A stretch of DNA of 64,000 nucleotides from Pelomonas sp. BJYL3 (GCF_027257975.1 NZ_JANZKX010000003.1:186001-250000), one strand, 5' to 3'; shown: positions 1-8,897, numbered from the stretch's first letter. Made by a program: numbers and translations. The notes: generated by a model not told the origin, from the sequence alone.

Positions 1-636
1 GTTGACATTGAAGCGGATGCCGGCACCGCGCAGGTAGTCCGCGAACTCGGAGAGGTTGCGCGAGCCCTGCAGGCGCTGGCGCAGGCCCTCGAACTGGTCG
101 GGCGCGGCCTCGATGCTCATTTCCTGCAGGCTGTAGACGCGGCGTTCCTTGAAGAGGGCCGGCTTTTCGTCGTAGAACTTCGCGATCTCGTCGGCGCTGG
201 GCTTGCTGACGGACTCGCCGATGCGCTCGGCATAGGCGCGCGCCAGGATCTCGCGCTTGGCGGCCTCGATCTGCTGCACCACGCGCGGGTCGCGGTCCAG
301 CTTGAGGTCCTGGGCCTTCTGCACGGACAGCTCCTGGTCGATCAGGCGCTCCAGCAGCTGGCGGGACAGGGCGTCAGCCTGCTTCTCGCTGAGGCCGGGC
401 TGGCGCTGCAGCAGCTGGTTGATCTGATGGACGGTGATCTCTTCCTTGTTGACCTTGGCGGCCGTCTGCGTGGCCTCGCCCTTGCCGCCGCCGCAGGCGC
501 TCAGCAGGGAGACCGTGGCGGCCAAAGCGGCCACAGCGGCCCAGGTGGCCGCGGTGCCCAGGGCCCGGCCCCTGCCATTGCCGCTGCCCGCCGGCGTCAA
601 GCCGAGGAAAGAGACCCGCTGCATCGTCGTCTTCAT
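1..636 (-). CDS. epsD: EpsD-family peptidyl-prolyl cis-trans isomerase (3' truncated by window edge)
   Basis: The first 212 codons are present; the C-terminus lies off the left edge. The start is the ATG at 634-636 (MKTTMQRVSFLG). Residues about 30-48 form a hydrophobic signal segment ending in LLSACGGG, a lipobox-like cysteine, so a lipoprotein exported to the periplasm is likely. After it come a SurA-N-like helical region (QINQLLQRQPGLSEKQAD, LLERLIDQEL) and the repetitive DPRVVQQIEAAKREILARAY segment typical of EpsD proteins of betaproteobacterial exopolysaccharide loci. The family is a parvulin-type foldase associated with exopolysaccharide and exosortase loci. The rest of such a locus would lie to the left. 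A generic SurA/PpiD-like foldase is the alternative. Confidence 0.8.
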   Translation of the reverse strand, partial: MKTTMQRVSFLGLTPAGSGNGRGRALGTAATWAAVAALAATVSLLSACGGGKGEATQTAAKVNKEEITVHQINQLLQRQPGLSEKQADALSRQLLERLIDQELSVQKAQDLKLDRDPRVVQQIEAAKREILARAYAERIGESVSKPSADEIAKFYDEKPALFKERRVYSLQEMSIEAAPDQFEGLRQRLQGSRNLSEFADYLRGAGIRFNVN

Positions 637-942
637 AGCGCTCCAAACCTTGCTGCACCCTTGCCTGCGCTGCCGGCAGGACGGCCGGACGGACGCGCAG
701 CGCCAGCCCGCACCGCGGACTGGCCTGTACCGGGGGGAGTGTAACGAGGCTCCGTGGGGCCGCAGAGGCATTCAAGCCCTGCAAAAGGCGGCAAGGTCCG
801 CGCTTTTGCGGACTTCCTTGACTTGCGCGCAACAGGTAGGCACGGGGGCCGCACGCCGCAGCAGGGCGTGAAGGCAGGGGCATGCCGGCATGGCCGGGGC
901 TGGCGCCGGGCCACGTGGGCCCCGCGCCGCATCAGTCCAGGC
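637..942. other. Intergenic region between epsD and ubiE
   Basis: This 306-bp stretch should contain the epsD promoter. I see no convincing gene in it. Two small hairpins are visible: GGGCC/GGCCC at 908-922, just past the ubiE stop, and GTCCGC/GCGGAC at 796-813. Neither is followed by a clear U-tract on either strand, so a rho-independent terminator is not supported. Confidence 0.4.
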
Positions 943-1674
943 TCAGCACTTGATGCCGACGTGCAGCGCCACCACGCCCGCGCTGAGGTTGTGCACGTCC
1001 ACGTGGCCGAAGCCGGCCTGCTTCATCAGGGCCTTGAGCTCGGCCTGACCGGGATGCATGCGGATGGACTCGGCCAGGTAGCGGTAGCTCTCGGCGTCCC
1101 CGGCGATCATCTGGCCGAGCCTCGGCAGGATCTTGAAGCTGTACCAGTCGTAGGGCTTCTGCAGGGGCGCGGCAACCTTGGAGAACTCCAGCACCAGCAG
1201 GCGTCCGCCCGGCTTGAGCACGCGGCACATCTCGGCCAGGGCCAGGTCCTTGTGGGTCATGTTGCGCAGGCCGAAGGCCACGCTGACCAGATCGAAGCTG
1301 GCGTCCTTGTAGGGCAGCTTCTCGGCGTCGCAGAGATTGGTGGGCAGGACCAGGCCTTCGTTGAGCAGGCGGTCGCGGCCGGTGCGCAGCATGGCCTCGT
1401 TGATGTCCGTGTGCACCACCATGCCGGTGCTGCCCACGTGCCGGGCAAAGGCGCGGGAGAGATCGCCCGTGCCACCGGCGATGTCCAGCACGCGGTCGCC
1501 TTCCTTGAGGTTGGCCACGGCCACGGTGTAGGCCTTCCAGGCGCGGTGCAGGCCCATGGACATCAGGTCGTTCATGATGTCGTAGCGGGACGCCACTGAG
1601 TCGAAGACGCCGCGCACGCGGCCGGCCTTCTCCTGCTCGTCGACGGTCTGGAAGCCGAAGTGGGTGCTGCTCAT
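943..1674 (-). CDS. ubiE: Demethylmenaquinone/2-methoxy-6-polyprenyl-1,4-benzoquinol methylase
   Basis: This 243-residue class I SAM-dependent methyltransferase performs the C-methylation step of ubiquinone (and menaquinone) synthesis at the cytoplasmic face of the membrane. The N-terminal [20 protein letters not shown] and [19 protein letters not shown] segments are family hallmarks. The SAM-binding motif [16 protein letters not shown] lies near residue 62, and the [16 protein letters not shown] and [20 protein letters not shown] motifs follow. Length matches the family (about 245-250). It follows the DUF971 gene by 54 bp on the same strand, so the two are probably cotranscribed, a pairing common in Burkholderiales. 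Confidence 0.97.
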   Translation of the reverse strand: MSSTHFGFQTVDEQEKAGRVRGVFDSVASRYDIMNDLMSMGLHRAWKAYTVAVANLKEGDRVLDIAGGTGDLSRAFARHVGSTGMVVHTDINEAMLRTGRDRLLNEGLVLPTNLCDAEKLPYKDASFDLVSVAFGLRNMTHKDLALAEMCRVLKPGGRLLVLEFSKVAAPLQKPYDWYSFKILPRLGQMIAGDAESYRYLAESIRMHPGQAELKALMKQAGFGHVDVHNLSAGVVALHVGIKC

Positions 1675-1728
1675 GAGGGATCTCGGTCGGTTCGGGTGTC
1701 GGGGTGGACGGCGGGCTCGACGGCGCGC

Positions 1729-2142
1729 TCAGTGGCTGGCGCAGTGGCCGCCGCCCTTGGGCGCCATCGGCGCGTCACGGTCCAGGCCAGCTGCGGCCAG
1801 CCGGGCCAGGTGCTCGGCCCACAGCGCCTCCTGGCGCAGGCCCAGCTCGTAGAGGTAGTCCCAGGTGTAGAGCCCGCTGTCATGCCCATCAGAGAAGCGC
1901 GGCTGCACGGCGTAGTGCCCCACGGGGCTCAGGGCCTCGATCAGGACCTCCCGCTTGCCCGTCTGCAGCACCTCCTGGCCGGGGCCATGGCCCTTGACCT
2001 CGGCCGAGGGGCTCAGCACCCGCAGCAGTTCGAAGGGGATGGAGAAGCGCGCGCCATCATCAAAGGCAATCTCGAGCCGCCGGGACTGCTGGTGCACGGT
2101 GATGTCGGTAGGCAAGGGGCTTGCTGCGCTGAGGCCAGCCAT
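1729..2142 (-). CDS. DUF971 (gamma-butyrobetaine hydroxylase-like N-terminal domain) protein
   Basis: This is a 137-residue single-domain protein. The reading frame stays open upstream, but the start MAGLSAASPLPTDITV (ATG at 2140-2142) is chosen because family similarity begins at ITVHQQSRRLEIAFDDG. The conserved LRVLSPSAEV and VGHYAVQPRFSDGHDSGLYTWDYLYELG segments identify DUF971, a small beta-rich domain also found at the N-terminus of gamma-butyrobetaine dioxygenases and in Fe-S-related proteins. The C-terminus GGGHCASH carries a Cys and His pair that could bind metal. It lies directly upstream of ubiE, which hints at a link to quinone or Fe-S metabolism, but its biochemical role is not established. 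Confidence 0.88.
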   Translation of the reverse strand: MAGLSAASPLPTDITVHQQSRRLEIAFDDGARFSIPFELLRVLSPSAEVKGHGPGQEVLQTGKREVLIEALSPVGHYAVQPRFSDGHDSGLYTWDYLYELGLRQEALWAEHLARLAAAGLDRDAPMAPKGGGHCASH

Positions 2143-2273
2143 GGGGAGGATGGGAAAACCTGGGGGGCTCCAGTGTAGCCGGGTGGGCTGCCGGGCCCGG
2201 CGAAGGCCCGCCGGGCGGCAGGGTGCTTGCAGGGACGGCTCCGGGATCCGGCATTCATGAGGGCGCCACCAGG

Positions 2274-2305
2274 GCGGAGGGGCGGAGGGGCGGAGGGGCG
2301 GAGGG
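2274..2305. repeat. Four tandem copies of an 8-bp G-rich unit (GCGGAGGG)
   Basis: Four perfect head-to-tail copies of GCGGAGGG run from 2274 to 2305 and continue into GC at 2306-2307. The plus strand thus has many closely spaced GG/GGGG runs and could form a G-quadruplex. The repeat lies between the DUF971 start and the terminator at 2353-2380, so it would be in the 5' leader of DUF971-ubiE on the complementary C-rich strand. Confidence 0.85.
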
Positions 2306-2352
2306 GCAGCGGTGCTGGGCAGAGGCCAGCGCCCACTCGAAACGGATCCCAC

Positions 2353-2380
2353 AAAAAAAGGGCCCCGCGCGAGCGGGGCC
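2353..2380 (-). terminator. Strong rho-independent terminator, minus strand
   Basis: The stem is GGCCCCGC (2361-2368) / GCGGGGCC (2373-2380) with a GCGA loop. On the minus strand it is followed by seven U residues (A-tract at 2353-2359). It closes a transcript arriving from higher coordinates: either the HIT gene, whose stop is more than 300 bp away, or the separate structured RNA proposed for 2353-2590. Confidence 0.9.
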
Positions 2381-2590
2381 TAAGAGGAGGGATCCGCAGG
2401 CCTGCGCCGATAGGCGCTGACTTGCAGGCGAAGCATCGCCCGATGGGGGGATTGCGGCAAGCTGTAAGACCTTGCAGACCGTTATCTCTGACAGGGCCCG
2501 CACGGGTCCGGATGCGGGCGCTCCGCAGGGGATCCAGGCAAGCCCTGACCCCAGGAAATGCCCTGTTCATGGGGCTTTGCGCCCACCACA
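2353..2590 (-). ncRNA. Candidate structured non-coding RNA (6S RNA is one possibility)
   Basis: Between the HIT gene and the terminator at 2353-2380 lies about 320 bp without a convincing ORF, dense in short hairpins: GCCCGCA/TGCGGGC (2496-2519), GCAAG/CTTGC (2457-2475), GGCGA/TCGCC (2427-2440) and GCGCC/GGCGC (2404-2417). A further stem-loop around 2544-2582 is built from GGGCTTG/GCAAAGCCC and CAGG/CCTG. With the strong U-tract terminator at its 3' end, this suggests an independent small RNA read leftwards. A stretch resembling the 3' part of 6S RNA (AAGGTCTTACAGC) makes ssrS conceivable. The identity and the 5' end are guesses; a long structured 3' UTR of the HIT mRNA is the alternative. 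Confidence 0.35.
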
Positions 2591-2698
2591 CCACTCACGG
2601 CGCTATGCAGTGGGCACTCTGGACGCATATGCACTCTGTGACAACTTCGACCCGAGGCGCCACCCGAGAACGGCCGCCCGCTCAGCCGCCGCAGCGCC

Positions 2699-3142
2699 CT
2701 ACAAGCCCTGCAGGCGCTGGCTCATGCGTTGATCCAGCGCCTGCAGGGACAGCGGCAGGCGCCGCTCGGCCGGTTCGGGAAGCTCGCGCAAGGCCGCGCC
2801 CCACACTGGATTGGGGAAGTGGCTGTCCCAGTCGAAGCGCGCGATCACGTGCCAATGCAGATGCGGCACCACATTGCCCAGGCTGGCCACATTGACCTTG
2901 GTCGGCCGCAGGGCCTCGCGCAGCTCCTGCTCCACGGCGCAGACCGCCTCCATGCAGGCCTGGCGCTGGCCGGCGCCGAGGTCGCTGAACTCGGCCACAT
3001 GGTCCTGCCAGATGAGGCGGTAGAAGGCGGGGAAGTTCGCGTCCTCCGCGCGTATCAGGCGCCAGGACGCGGCCTGGAACACCAGGATCCCGCCGGCCTC
3101 ACGGCACAGGGGGCAGTCGGGCGATGGGGCGTTGGCACTCAT
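2699..3142 (-). CDS. HIT-family (histidine triad) protein
   Basis: This is a 147-residue protein. The start ATG at 3140-3142 (MSANAPSPDCPLC) has an AAGGA ribosome site about 8 bases upstream; an in-frame ATG at 3169 lacks one. The CPLC motif near the N-terminus is a possible zinc site. The HIT nucleotide-binding motif HLHWHVIARF lies near residue 102 and is preceded by the usual LGNVVPHLH. HIT proteins hydrolyse or transfer nucleotidyl groups on small nucleotides; the physiological substrate here is unknown. The protein is cytoplasmic. It sits upstream of DUF971 and ubiE on the same strand but is separated from them by the terminator at 2353-2380. Confidence 0.92.
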   Translation of the reverse strand: MSANAPSPDCPLCREAGGILVFQAASWRLIRAEDANFPAFYRLIWQDHVAEFSDLGAGQRQACMEAVCAVEQELREALRPTKVNVASLGNVVPHLHWHVIARFDWDSHFPNPVWGAALRELPEPAERRLPLSLQALDQRMSQRLQGL

Positions 3143-3335
3143 GGCGGGGTCCTTGCCGCGGGTCGGCATCTGAGATGCCGGTCAGTATCCCCCAGGGCCA
3201 GGCCGCCCAGCGGGGGGCAGGACTTGCCCTTTGAGGCGGGCCGTCAGCCCGGCGCCGGCCAGCTGCGCCAGAATCCACGCCAGGTGCAGCGGCAAGCTCG
3301 CGCCTGCCCTCAGCACCCAGCCCTCAGGAGATGCC

Positions 3336-4346
3336 ATGCCCACGCGCCCACAGCCGACCTTTGCCCCCGCCCTCTCCCGCCGCGTCGCCCTGGGCATGAT
3401 GGCCGCGCTGGCAGCGTGGAGCCTGGCCGCGCCCGCCGCCCGGGCCGACAGCTGGCCGGCCAAGCCCATCCGCTGGGTGGTGGCCTATCCGGCCGGCGGT
3501 GGCTCGGACTTCCTCGCCCGCCAGCTCGCGCCTCAGCTGGGCAAGCAGCTGGGCCAGACCCTGGTCATCGACAACCGGCCCGGTGCCGCCGGCCAGATCG
3601 GCACCGACAACGCCGCCAAGTCCGCTCCTGACGGCTACACCCTGCTCAGTGGCGACAACGGCGTGATGGTCTTCAACAGCGCGCTGTTCCGCAAGCTGCC
3701 CTACGCCGTGAGCGACTTCGTGCCGGTGGGCTTCATGGCCCGCTTCCCGCTGGTGCTGAGCGTGAACGCGCAGTCGGGCATCAGCAGCGCTACGCAGTGG
3801 CTGGACCTGGTGAAGAAGAACCCCGGCAAGTTCAGCTATGCCTCACCGGGCATCGGCAGCCCCCACCACCTGGCGATGGAGCTGATCAAGGAGCGCAGCG
3901 GCAGCTTCATCGTGCACGTGCCCTACCGCGGCACCGCCTTCGCCACGCAGGACATGCTGGCCGGTGTCGTGCCCATGGGCGTGCTGGACACCGCGGCCGC
4001 CCTGCCCCACTTCCGCAGCGGCAAGCTCAAGCCCCTGGCCGTGCTGTCCGCCAGGCGCGTGGCGGCCCTGCCCGACGTGCCCACCTTCGCCGAGCTGGGC
4101 ATCAAGGACGTCGAGCTCTCCGCCTGGCAAGGCCTTTTCGTGCCCAAGGGCACACCAGAGCCCATCGTCCAGCGCCTGGGCGCTGAGCTGCAGAAGGCCC
4201 TGGCCGTGCCCGAGGTGAAGGCCCGCCTCGAGGACTTCGGTCTCGAAGTCGCCCCCAGTGACGGCGCCGCGCTCGCCCGCCACATCCAGCGCGAGACCGA
4301 GTTCTGGCACGCCCTCATCAAGTCCCGTCACATCACGGCTGAATAG
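3336..4346 (+). CDS. Tripartite tricarboxylate transporter (Bug/TctC) solute-binding protein
   Basis: This is a 336-residue periplasmic binding protein. The start ATG at 3336 follows a CAGGAG ribosome site by 5 bases. A signal peptide of about 37 residues contains an RR pair (SRRVALGMMAALAAWSLA) and ends at PAARA. The mature protein has Bug-family signatures: WPAKPIRWVVAYPAGGGSD, VIDNRPGAAGQIGTD, ASPGIGSPHHLA and AWQGLFVPKGTPEPIVQRL. Such proteins deliver carboxylates or related small molecules to TctAB-type carriers. No TctA or TctB gene is adjacent. Orphan binding proteins of this sort are very numerous in Burkholderiales, and many act with an unlinked carrier or as sensors. The ligand cannot be read from the sequence. 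Confidence 0.93.
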   Translation: MPTRPQPTFAPALSRRVALGMMAALAAWSLAAPAARADSWPAKPIRWVVAYPAGGGSDFLARQLAPQLGKQLGQTLVIDNRPGAAGQIGTDNAAKSAPDGYTLLSGDNGVMVFNSALFRKLPYAVSDFVPVGFMARFPLVLSVNAQSGISSATQWLDLVKKNPGKFSYASPGIGSPHHLAMELIKERSGSFIVHVPYRGTAFATQDMLAGVVPMGVLDTAAALPHFRSGKLKPLAVLSARRVAALPDVPTFAELGIKDVELSAWQGLFVPKGTPEPIVQRLGAELQKALAVPEVKARLEDFGLEVAPSDGAALARHIQRETEFWHALIKSRHITAE

Positions 4347-4377
4347 CCCCCCCGCCGACGGCAGCGCTCCTGGGGGA

Positions 4378-4412
4378 GTGCCTGGTGCCTGGTACCTGGT
4401 GACTGGTGCCTG
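4378..4412. repeat. Five imperfect tandem copies of a 7-bp unit (GTGCCTG)
   Basis: GTGCCTG, GTGCCTG, GTACCTG, GTGACTG and GTGCCTG follow one another without gaps, and a decayed sixth copy (GTGCGCC) follows at 4413-4419. The array begins about 30 bp after the stop codon of the solute-binding protein. It looks like a simple-sequence remnant; I see no coding or promoter role. Confidence 0.8.
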
Positions 4413-4461
4413 GTGCGCCAGGAGCGACGGGTCGTCAGCGATGCGACGGCTGGCGCGGCCC

Positions 4462-4694
4462 GGCCTCAGCCCCGCCCGCAGCCGGGCTTCATGTGGGGCG
4501 GCCGGCCCTGCAGGCCGGCTCCCCTGCGGTGCTCGCGGCCCGGAGCGGGCGCGTAACTCGCTCCATTCGCTGCGCTCATTGCGCTCGAACAAACGCGCCC
4601 AGTCAGATGACGATGCGCGCTGACGCGCGCTGCTCCGGCCCGCTGCGCTCCTCGGCACCCCACAAGGCGCCCAGCTGCGGGCGGGGCTGAGGCC
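4462..4694. repeat. About 233-bp element bounded by 20-bp perfect inverted repeats (MITE-like or repetitive palindrome)
   Basis: GGCCTCAGCCCCGCCCGCAG at 4462-4481 is repeated as its exact reverse complement at 4675-4694, and pairing continues imperfectly inward (CCGGGC against GCGCCC). Inside, GGGCGCGT (4547-4554) is mirrored by ACGCGCCC (4593-4600), flanking the simple sequence CATTCGCTGCGCTCATTGCG. There is no ORF resembling a transposase. The layout fits a non-autonomous miniature element or a large repetitive extragenic palindrome. No clear target-site duplication is visible. Confidence 0.6.
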
Positions 4695-4874
4695 AGTCGA
4701 GGCACTGAGCACGGCGTCGATCAACAACGCTCGTGCTGAGAACGAAATGGCTCACGGCGCAGTCGCAGCAGCCAAAGTCTTTCGCTCCCCCAGAGGGATG
4801 CGCCCTACGCCTCATGCGTCAGAGACAACGGATTGAAGGCAATGCATCGAACGCCAACGCTCCCACAGAAAAAG

Positions 4875-4906
4875 AAAAGGCCCGCTGCACAGCAGCCGGG
4901 CCTTTT
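4875..4906 (-). terminator. Rho-independent terminator downstream of the DUF3683 oxidoreductase
   Basis: AAAAGGCCCG (4875-4884) pairs with CGGGCCTTTT (4897-4906), and the inner arms CTGC/GCAG extend the stem. On the minus strand the hairpin is followed by an interrupted U-tract, as expected for termination of the leftward oxidoreductase transcript. It may also work on the plus strand for the solute-binding protein gene. Confidence 0.8.
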
Positions 4907-4924
4907 CGCCCCGCACGGAGGGCG

Positions 4925-4998
4925 CTGATCCGGCTCCGCCGGGCAGCCGCCCTCGCCCCCCTGGGGGGGCGCGCGAAGCGCGTAGGGGGGGGGATCAG
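4925..4998. repeat. 74-bp nested palindromic intergenic element overlapping a stop codon
   Basis: The block is bounded by CTGATCC (4925-4931) and its reverse complement GGATCAG (4992-4998). Inside are C-run/G-run pairs and a GCGCGC-GAA-GCGCG hairpin. It resembles the palindromic C/G-run elements scattered between genes in Burkholderiales. The stop codon of the DUF3683 gene (TGA, 4995-4997 on the minus strand) lies inside its right boundary repeat, so the element abuts or supplies the gene's 3' end. Confidence 0.6.
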
Positions 4999-7900
4999 AC
5001 CAACACTCTTTCGATGCCACCGGCATTGGCCTGCGCCACATAGTCCGGCATCCACTGCTCGCCCAGGATCTGGCGGGCCATCTCGACGACGATGTAGTCG
5101 GCTTCGAGCAGGCCGTTCTGCAGGTCGTTGCCGTAGCGGCTCAGGCCTTGCAGACAGCTGGGGCAGCTGGTGAGGATCTTGAGGTCTTCCTGGGTGCCGA
5201 CCTTGCCGGCATCGCGCAGCTGGGTCTCGACCTTGCGCAGCTCCTCCTCCTTGCGGAAGCGGATCTGGGTGGAGATGTCCGGCCGGGTCACGCCCAGGGT
5301 GCCGGACTCGCCGCAGCAGCGCTCGCTCTTGACCACCTCGGGGCCGACCAGGGCCTGCACCGTCTTCATCGGGTCCTGCTGCTTCATGGGCGAGTGGCAG
5401 GGGTCGTGGTAGAGGTAGGCCTTCTTGGAGTCCAGGGTGATGCCACGCTCCAGCAGGTACTCGTGGATGTCCACGATGCGGCAGCCGGGGAAGATGTCCT
5501 CGAACTTGTAGCCCTGCAGCTGGTCGAAGCAGGTGCCGCAGGACACGACCACGGTCTTGATGTCCAGGTAGTTCAGCGTGTTGGCGACGCGATGGAAGAG
5601 CACCCGGTTGTCGGTGATCATCTTGTCGGCCTTGTCGAACTGACCCGAGCCGCGCTGCGGATAGCCGCAGCACAGATAGCCCGGCGGCAGCACGGTCTGC
5701 ACGCCCGCATGCCACAGCATGGCCTGCGTGGCCAGGCCCACCTGGCTGAACAGGCGCTCGGAGCCGCAGCCGGGGAAATAGAACACGGCCTCGGAATCGA
5801 CGGTCGTCTTGCCCGGGTCGCGGATGATGGGCACGTAGGCCTTGTCCTCGATGTCCAGCAGGGCGCGGGCCGTCTTCTTGGGCAGGCCGCCAGGCAGCTT
5901 CTTGTTGATGAAGTGAATCACCTGCTCCTTGACGGGCGCGGTGCCCACCGTGGCGCGCGGCGCCTCGGTCTGCTTGCGGGCCAGGCCCTTGAGCAGGTCG
6001 TGCGCGAAGCGCTGCGCCTTGAAGCCCACGCCCACCATGGCCGTGCGGGCCATCTTGATGGTCTCGGGGTTCGTGGCGTTGAGCATGAACATGGCCGCGG
6101 CATTGCCGGGGCGGAAGCTCTTCTGGCCCATCTTGCGCAGCAGGTTGCGCATGTTCATGGTGACGTCGCCGAAGTCGATCTTCACCGGGCAGGGCGTCGC
6201 GCATTTGTGGCACACCGTGCAGTGGTCGGCCACATCCTCGAACTCCTCCCAGTGCTTGATGGAGACGCCGCGGCGGGTCTGCTCCTCGTACAGGAAGGCC
6301 TCGACCAGCAGCGAGGTGGCCAGGATCTTGTTGCGCGGGCTGTAGAGCAGGTTGGCGCGCGGCACGTGGGTCGCGCACACCGGCTTGCACTTGCCGCAGC
6401 GCAGGCAGTCCTTGACGCTCTCGCTGATGGCGCCGATGTCGCTCTGCTGCATGATCAGCGACTCATGCCCCATCAGCCCGAAGCTGGGCGTGTAGGCATT
6501 GGTCAGGTCCGCGAAGGTGCCGTGCGTGCTGGCATTGGGGCGCAGCAGCTTGCCCTTGTTGAAGCGGCCTTCGGGGTCGACGTCGGCCTTGTACTGGGCG
6601 AAGTCGGCCAGCTCCTCGTCAGTGAGGAACTCCAGCTTGGTGATGCCGATGCCATGCTCGCCCGAGATCACGCCGTCCAGCGAGCGCGCCAGCTTCATGA
6701 TGCGGCCCACCGCCTCGTGGGCGGTCTGCAGCATCTCGTAGTTGTCGGAGTTCACCGGGATGTTGGTGTGCACATTGCCGTCGCCGGCATGCATGTGCAG
6801 GGCCACCCACACGCGGCCCTTGAGCACTTCCTGGTGGATGCGCTTGCACTCGCTCAGGATGTCGGCGAAGGCCGCGCCGGCGAACACGGACTGCAGGGGC
6901 TTGAAGATCTGCGTCTTCCAGGAGGCGCGCAGGCTCTTGTCCTGGAGCTGGTCGAAGAAGCTGCGGCCGCTGTCTGGCTGGACCACGTCCAGGCCGTCCT
7001 TCCAGCCCTGCCACAGCGCCCCCACCTCGTCGAGCAGCGCGAGGGCCTGCTGCACGCGGTCCTCCAGCAGCTCGGCGCTGGGGATCTCGCTGGCGTCGTC
7101 GGTCTTGCCCAGGGGCAGGCGCTCCTGGCGGAAGAAGGTCTTGAGCCGCTCGACCAGCGCCAGCTTGTTGCGCAGCGAGAGCTCGATGTTGATGCGCTCG
7201 ATGCCCAGGGTGTACTCGCCCATGCGGGGCAGCGGGATCACCACGTCCTCGTTCACCTTGAAGGCGTTGGTGTGCTTGGAGATGGCGGCGGTGCGCTTGC
7301 GGTCCAGCCAGAACTTCTTGCGCGCGTCGGCCGAGACGGCCACGAAGCCCTCACCCGAGCGGCCGTTGGCCAGGCGCACGACCTCGCTGGTGGCGCGGGC
7401 CACGCGGTCCTCGTCGTCACCGACGATGTCGCCGATCAGCACCATCTTCGGGAGGCCGCCACGCTTGCTCTTGGTCGAGTAGCCCACGGCCTTGAGGTAG
7501 CGGTCATCCAGGTGCTCGAGGCCCGCGAGGATGGCGCCGCCCTCGTGCTTGGCCTCCGCGAACATGAAGTCCTTGATGTCCACGATGGACGGCACGCAGT
7601 CCTTGGGATTGCCGAAGAACTCCAGGCAGACCGTGCGCACATGCTTGGGCATGCGGTGCACGACCCAGCGGCAGCTGGTGATCAGGCCGTCGCAGCCTTC
7701 CTTCTGGATGCCGGGCAGGCCGGCCAGGAACTTGTCGGTGACGTCCTTGCCCAGGCCCTCCTTGCGGAAGGTCCTGCCGGGGATGTCCAGGCGCTCGGTG
7801 CGCTCCAGCTTCTTGCCCGAGGCGTCGTAGTAGCGCAGCTCGAAGCTGGCGGTCTCGACGTCATGGATCTTGCCCAGGTTGTGGTTCAGGCGGATCACCT

Positions 7901-8897
7901 CCAGCCACTTGGCCTCGGGCGTCACCATCTTCCAGCTGGCGAGATTGTCCAGCGCGGTGCCCCACAGCACGGCCTTCTTGCCGCCCGCGTTCATCGCGAT
8001 GTTGCCGCCCACGCAGGAGGCCTCGGCGCTGGTCGGGTCCACGGCGAAGACGAAGCCGTGCTGCTCGGCGAGGTCGGACACGCGCTGCGTCACCACGCCC
8101 GCCTCGCTGAACACGGTGGCCACGGGCCTGTCCAGGCCCGGCAGCTGGACCATCTCGACGCCGCGCAGGGCCTCGAGCTTCTCGGTGTTGATGACCGCGC
8201 TCTTCCACACCAGCGGCACGGCGCCGCCGGTATAGCCGGTGCCGCCCCCACGCGGGATGATGGTCAGGCCCAGCTCGATGCAGGCCTTGACCAGGCGCGC
8301 CATCTCGGCCTCGCTGTCCGGGGTCAGCACGACGAAGGGGTACTCGACGCGCCAGTCGGTGGCATCCGTCACGTGGGCCACGCGGGAGAGGCCGTCGAAC
8401 TTGATGTTGTCCTTGGCCGTGTGCTTGCCCAGGACCTTGGTGGCGCGGCGGCGCAGCTCGGCCACCTCCTCGAACTGCTCGGCGAACTGGCGCACGGCCT
8501 GACCGGCGAGCTGCAGCAGCTCGCCCACGGAGGCATCGCGCTGCGGGTCGGCCTCGGGCTTGCGGCGGCGCTCGACCTCATGCAGGCGGTGGTGCAGGGC
8601 CTCGATCAGCTGGCCGCGGCGGCGCGGGTTGTCCAGCAGGTCGTCCTGCAGATAGGGATTGCGCTGCACCACCCAGACGTCACCCAGCACCTCATAGAGC
8701 ATGCGGGCGGAGCGGCCCGTCTGGCGCTCCTCGCGCAGCGAGTTCAGCAGGTCCCAGGCGCGGGCGCCCAGGATGCGGATCACGATCTCGCGGTCGGAGA
8801 AGGAGGTGTAGTTGTAGGGAATCTCGCGCAGGCGGGGGGCCTCGTGCGCGACGACAGGGTCCAGGATCTCAGGCATCAGGGGATGCGGTGCATTCAT
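4995..8897 (-). CDS. DUF3683 / FAD-linked oxidase / 4Fe-4S / CCG-domain oxidoreductase (D-lactate or glycolate dehydrogenase-like)
   Basis: This is a very large 1300-residue protein starting at ATG 8895-8897 ([14 protein letters not shown]). Domains in order are: an N-terminal DUF3683 region ([19 protein letters not shown], residues about 26-44); an FAD-binding type-4 domain with [12 protein letters not shown] near residue 217; an FAD-oxidase C-terminal domain with [15 protein letters not shown] near residue 700 and [14 protein letters not shown] near 745; two ferredoxin clusters ([11 protein letters not shown] near 830, [12 protein letters not shown] near 894); and cysteine-rich CCG segments ([31 protein letters not shown], residues 1070-1200). 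It thus joins GlcD-like and GlcF-like functions in one chain. Oxidation of D-2-hydroxy acids with electrons passed to quinone is inferred from the family; the substrate is unproven. It appears monocistronic. Confidence 0.9.
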   Translation of the reverse strand: MNAPHPLMPEILDPVVAHEAPRLREIPYNYTSFSDREIVIRILGARAWDLLNSLREERQTGRSARMLYEVLGDVWVVQRNPYLQDDLLDNPRRRGQLIEALHHRLHEVERRRKPEADPQRDASVGELLQLAGQAVRQFAEQFEEVAELRRRATKVLGKHTAKDNIKFDGLSRVAHVTDATDWRVEYPFVVLTPDSEAEMARLVKACIELGLTIIPRGGGTGYTGGAVPLVWKSAVINTEKLEALRGVEMVQLPGLDRPVATVFSEAGVVTQRVSDLAEQHGFVFAVDPTSAEASCVGGNIAMNAGGKKAVLWGTALDNLASWKMVTPEAKWLEVIRLNHNLGKIHDVETASFELRYYDASGKKLERTERLDIPGRTFRKEGLGKDVTDKFLAGLPGIQKEGCDGLITSCRWVVHRMPKHVRTVCLEFFGNPKDCVPSIVDIKDFMFAEAKHEGGAILAGLEHLDDRYLKAVGYSTKSKRGGLPKMVLIGDIVGDDEDRVARATSEVVRLANGRSGEGFVAVSADARKKFWLDRKRTAAISKHTNAFKVNEDVVIPLPRMGEYTLGIERINIELSLRNKLALVERLKTFFRQERLPLGKTDDASEIPSAELLEDRVQQALALLDEVGALWQGWKDGLDVVQPDSGRSFFDQLQDKSLRASWKTQIFKPLQSVFAGAAFADILSECKRIHQEVLKGRVWVALHMHAGDGNVHTNIPVNSDNYEMLQTAHEAVGRIMKLARSLDGVISGEHGIGITKLEFLTDEELADFAQYKADVDPEGRFNKGKLLRPNASTHGTFADLTNAYTPSFGLMGHESLIMQQSDIGAISESVKDCLRCGKCKPVCATHVPRANLLYSPRNKILATSLLVEAFLYEEQTRRGVSIKHWEEFEDVADHCTVCHKCATPCPVKIDFGDVTMNMRNLLRKMGQKSFRPGNAAAMFMLNATNPETIKMARTAMVGVGFKAQRFAHDLLKGLARKQTEAPRATVGTAPVKEQVIHFINKKLPGGLPKKTARALLDIEDKAYVPIIRDPGKTTVDSEAVFYFPGCGSERLFSQVGLATQAMLWHAGVQTVLPPGYLCCGYPQRGSGQFDKADKMITDNRVLFHRVANTLNYLDIKTVVVSCGTCFDQLQGYKFEDIFPGCRIVDIHEYLLERGITLDSKKAYLYHDPCHSPMKQQDPMKTVQALVGPEVVKSERCCGESGTLGVTRPDISTQIRFRKEEELRKVETQLRDAGKVGTQEDLKILTSCPSCLQGLSRYGNDLQNGLLEADYIVVEMARQILGEQWMPDYVAQANAGGIERVLV

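Noticed and set aside
2540-2552. Possible further copy of the AAGACCTGACCCC motif (AAGCCCTGACCCC)
   Set aside because: It has one mismatch within the core half AAGACC and lies within the structured RNA candidate. I could not separate it from chance and left it out of the family.
3336-4346. Complete tripartite tricarboxylate transporter
   Set aside because: Only the binding protein is present; no TctA or TctB frame exists on either side.
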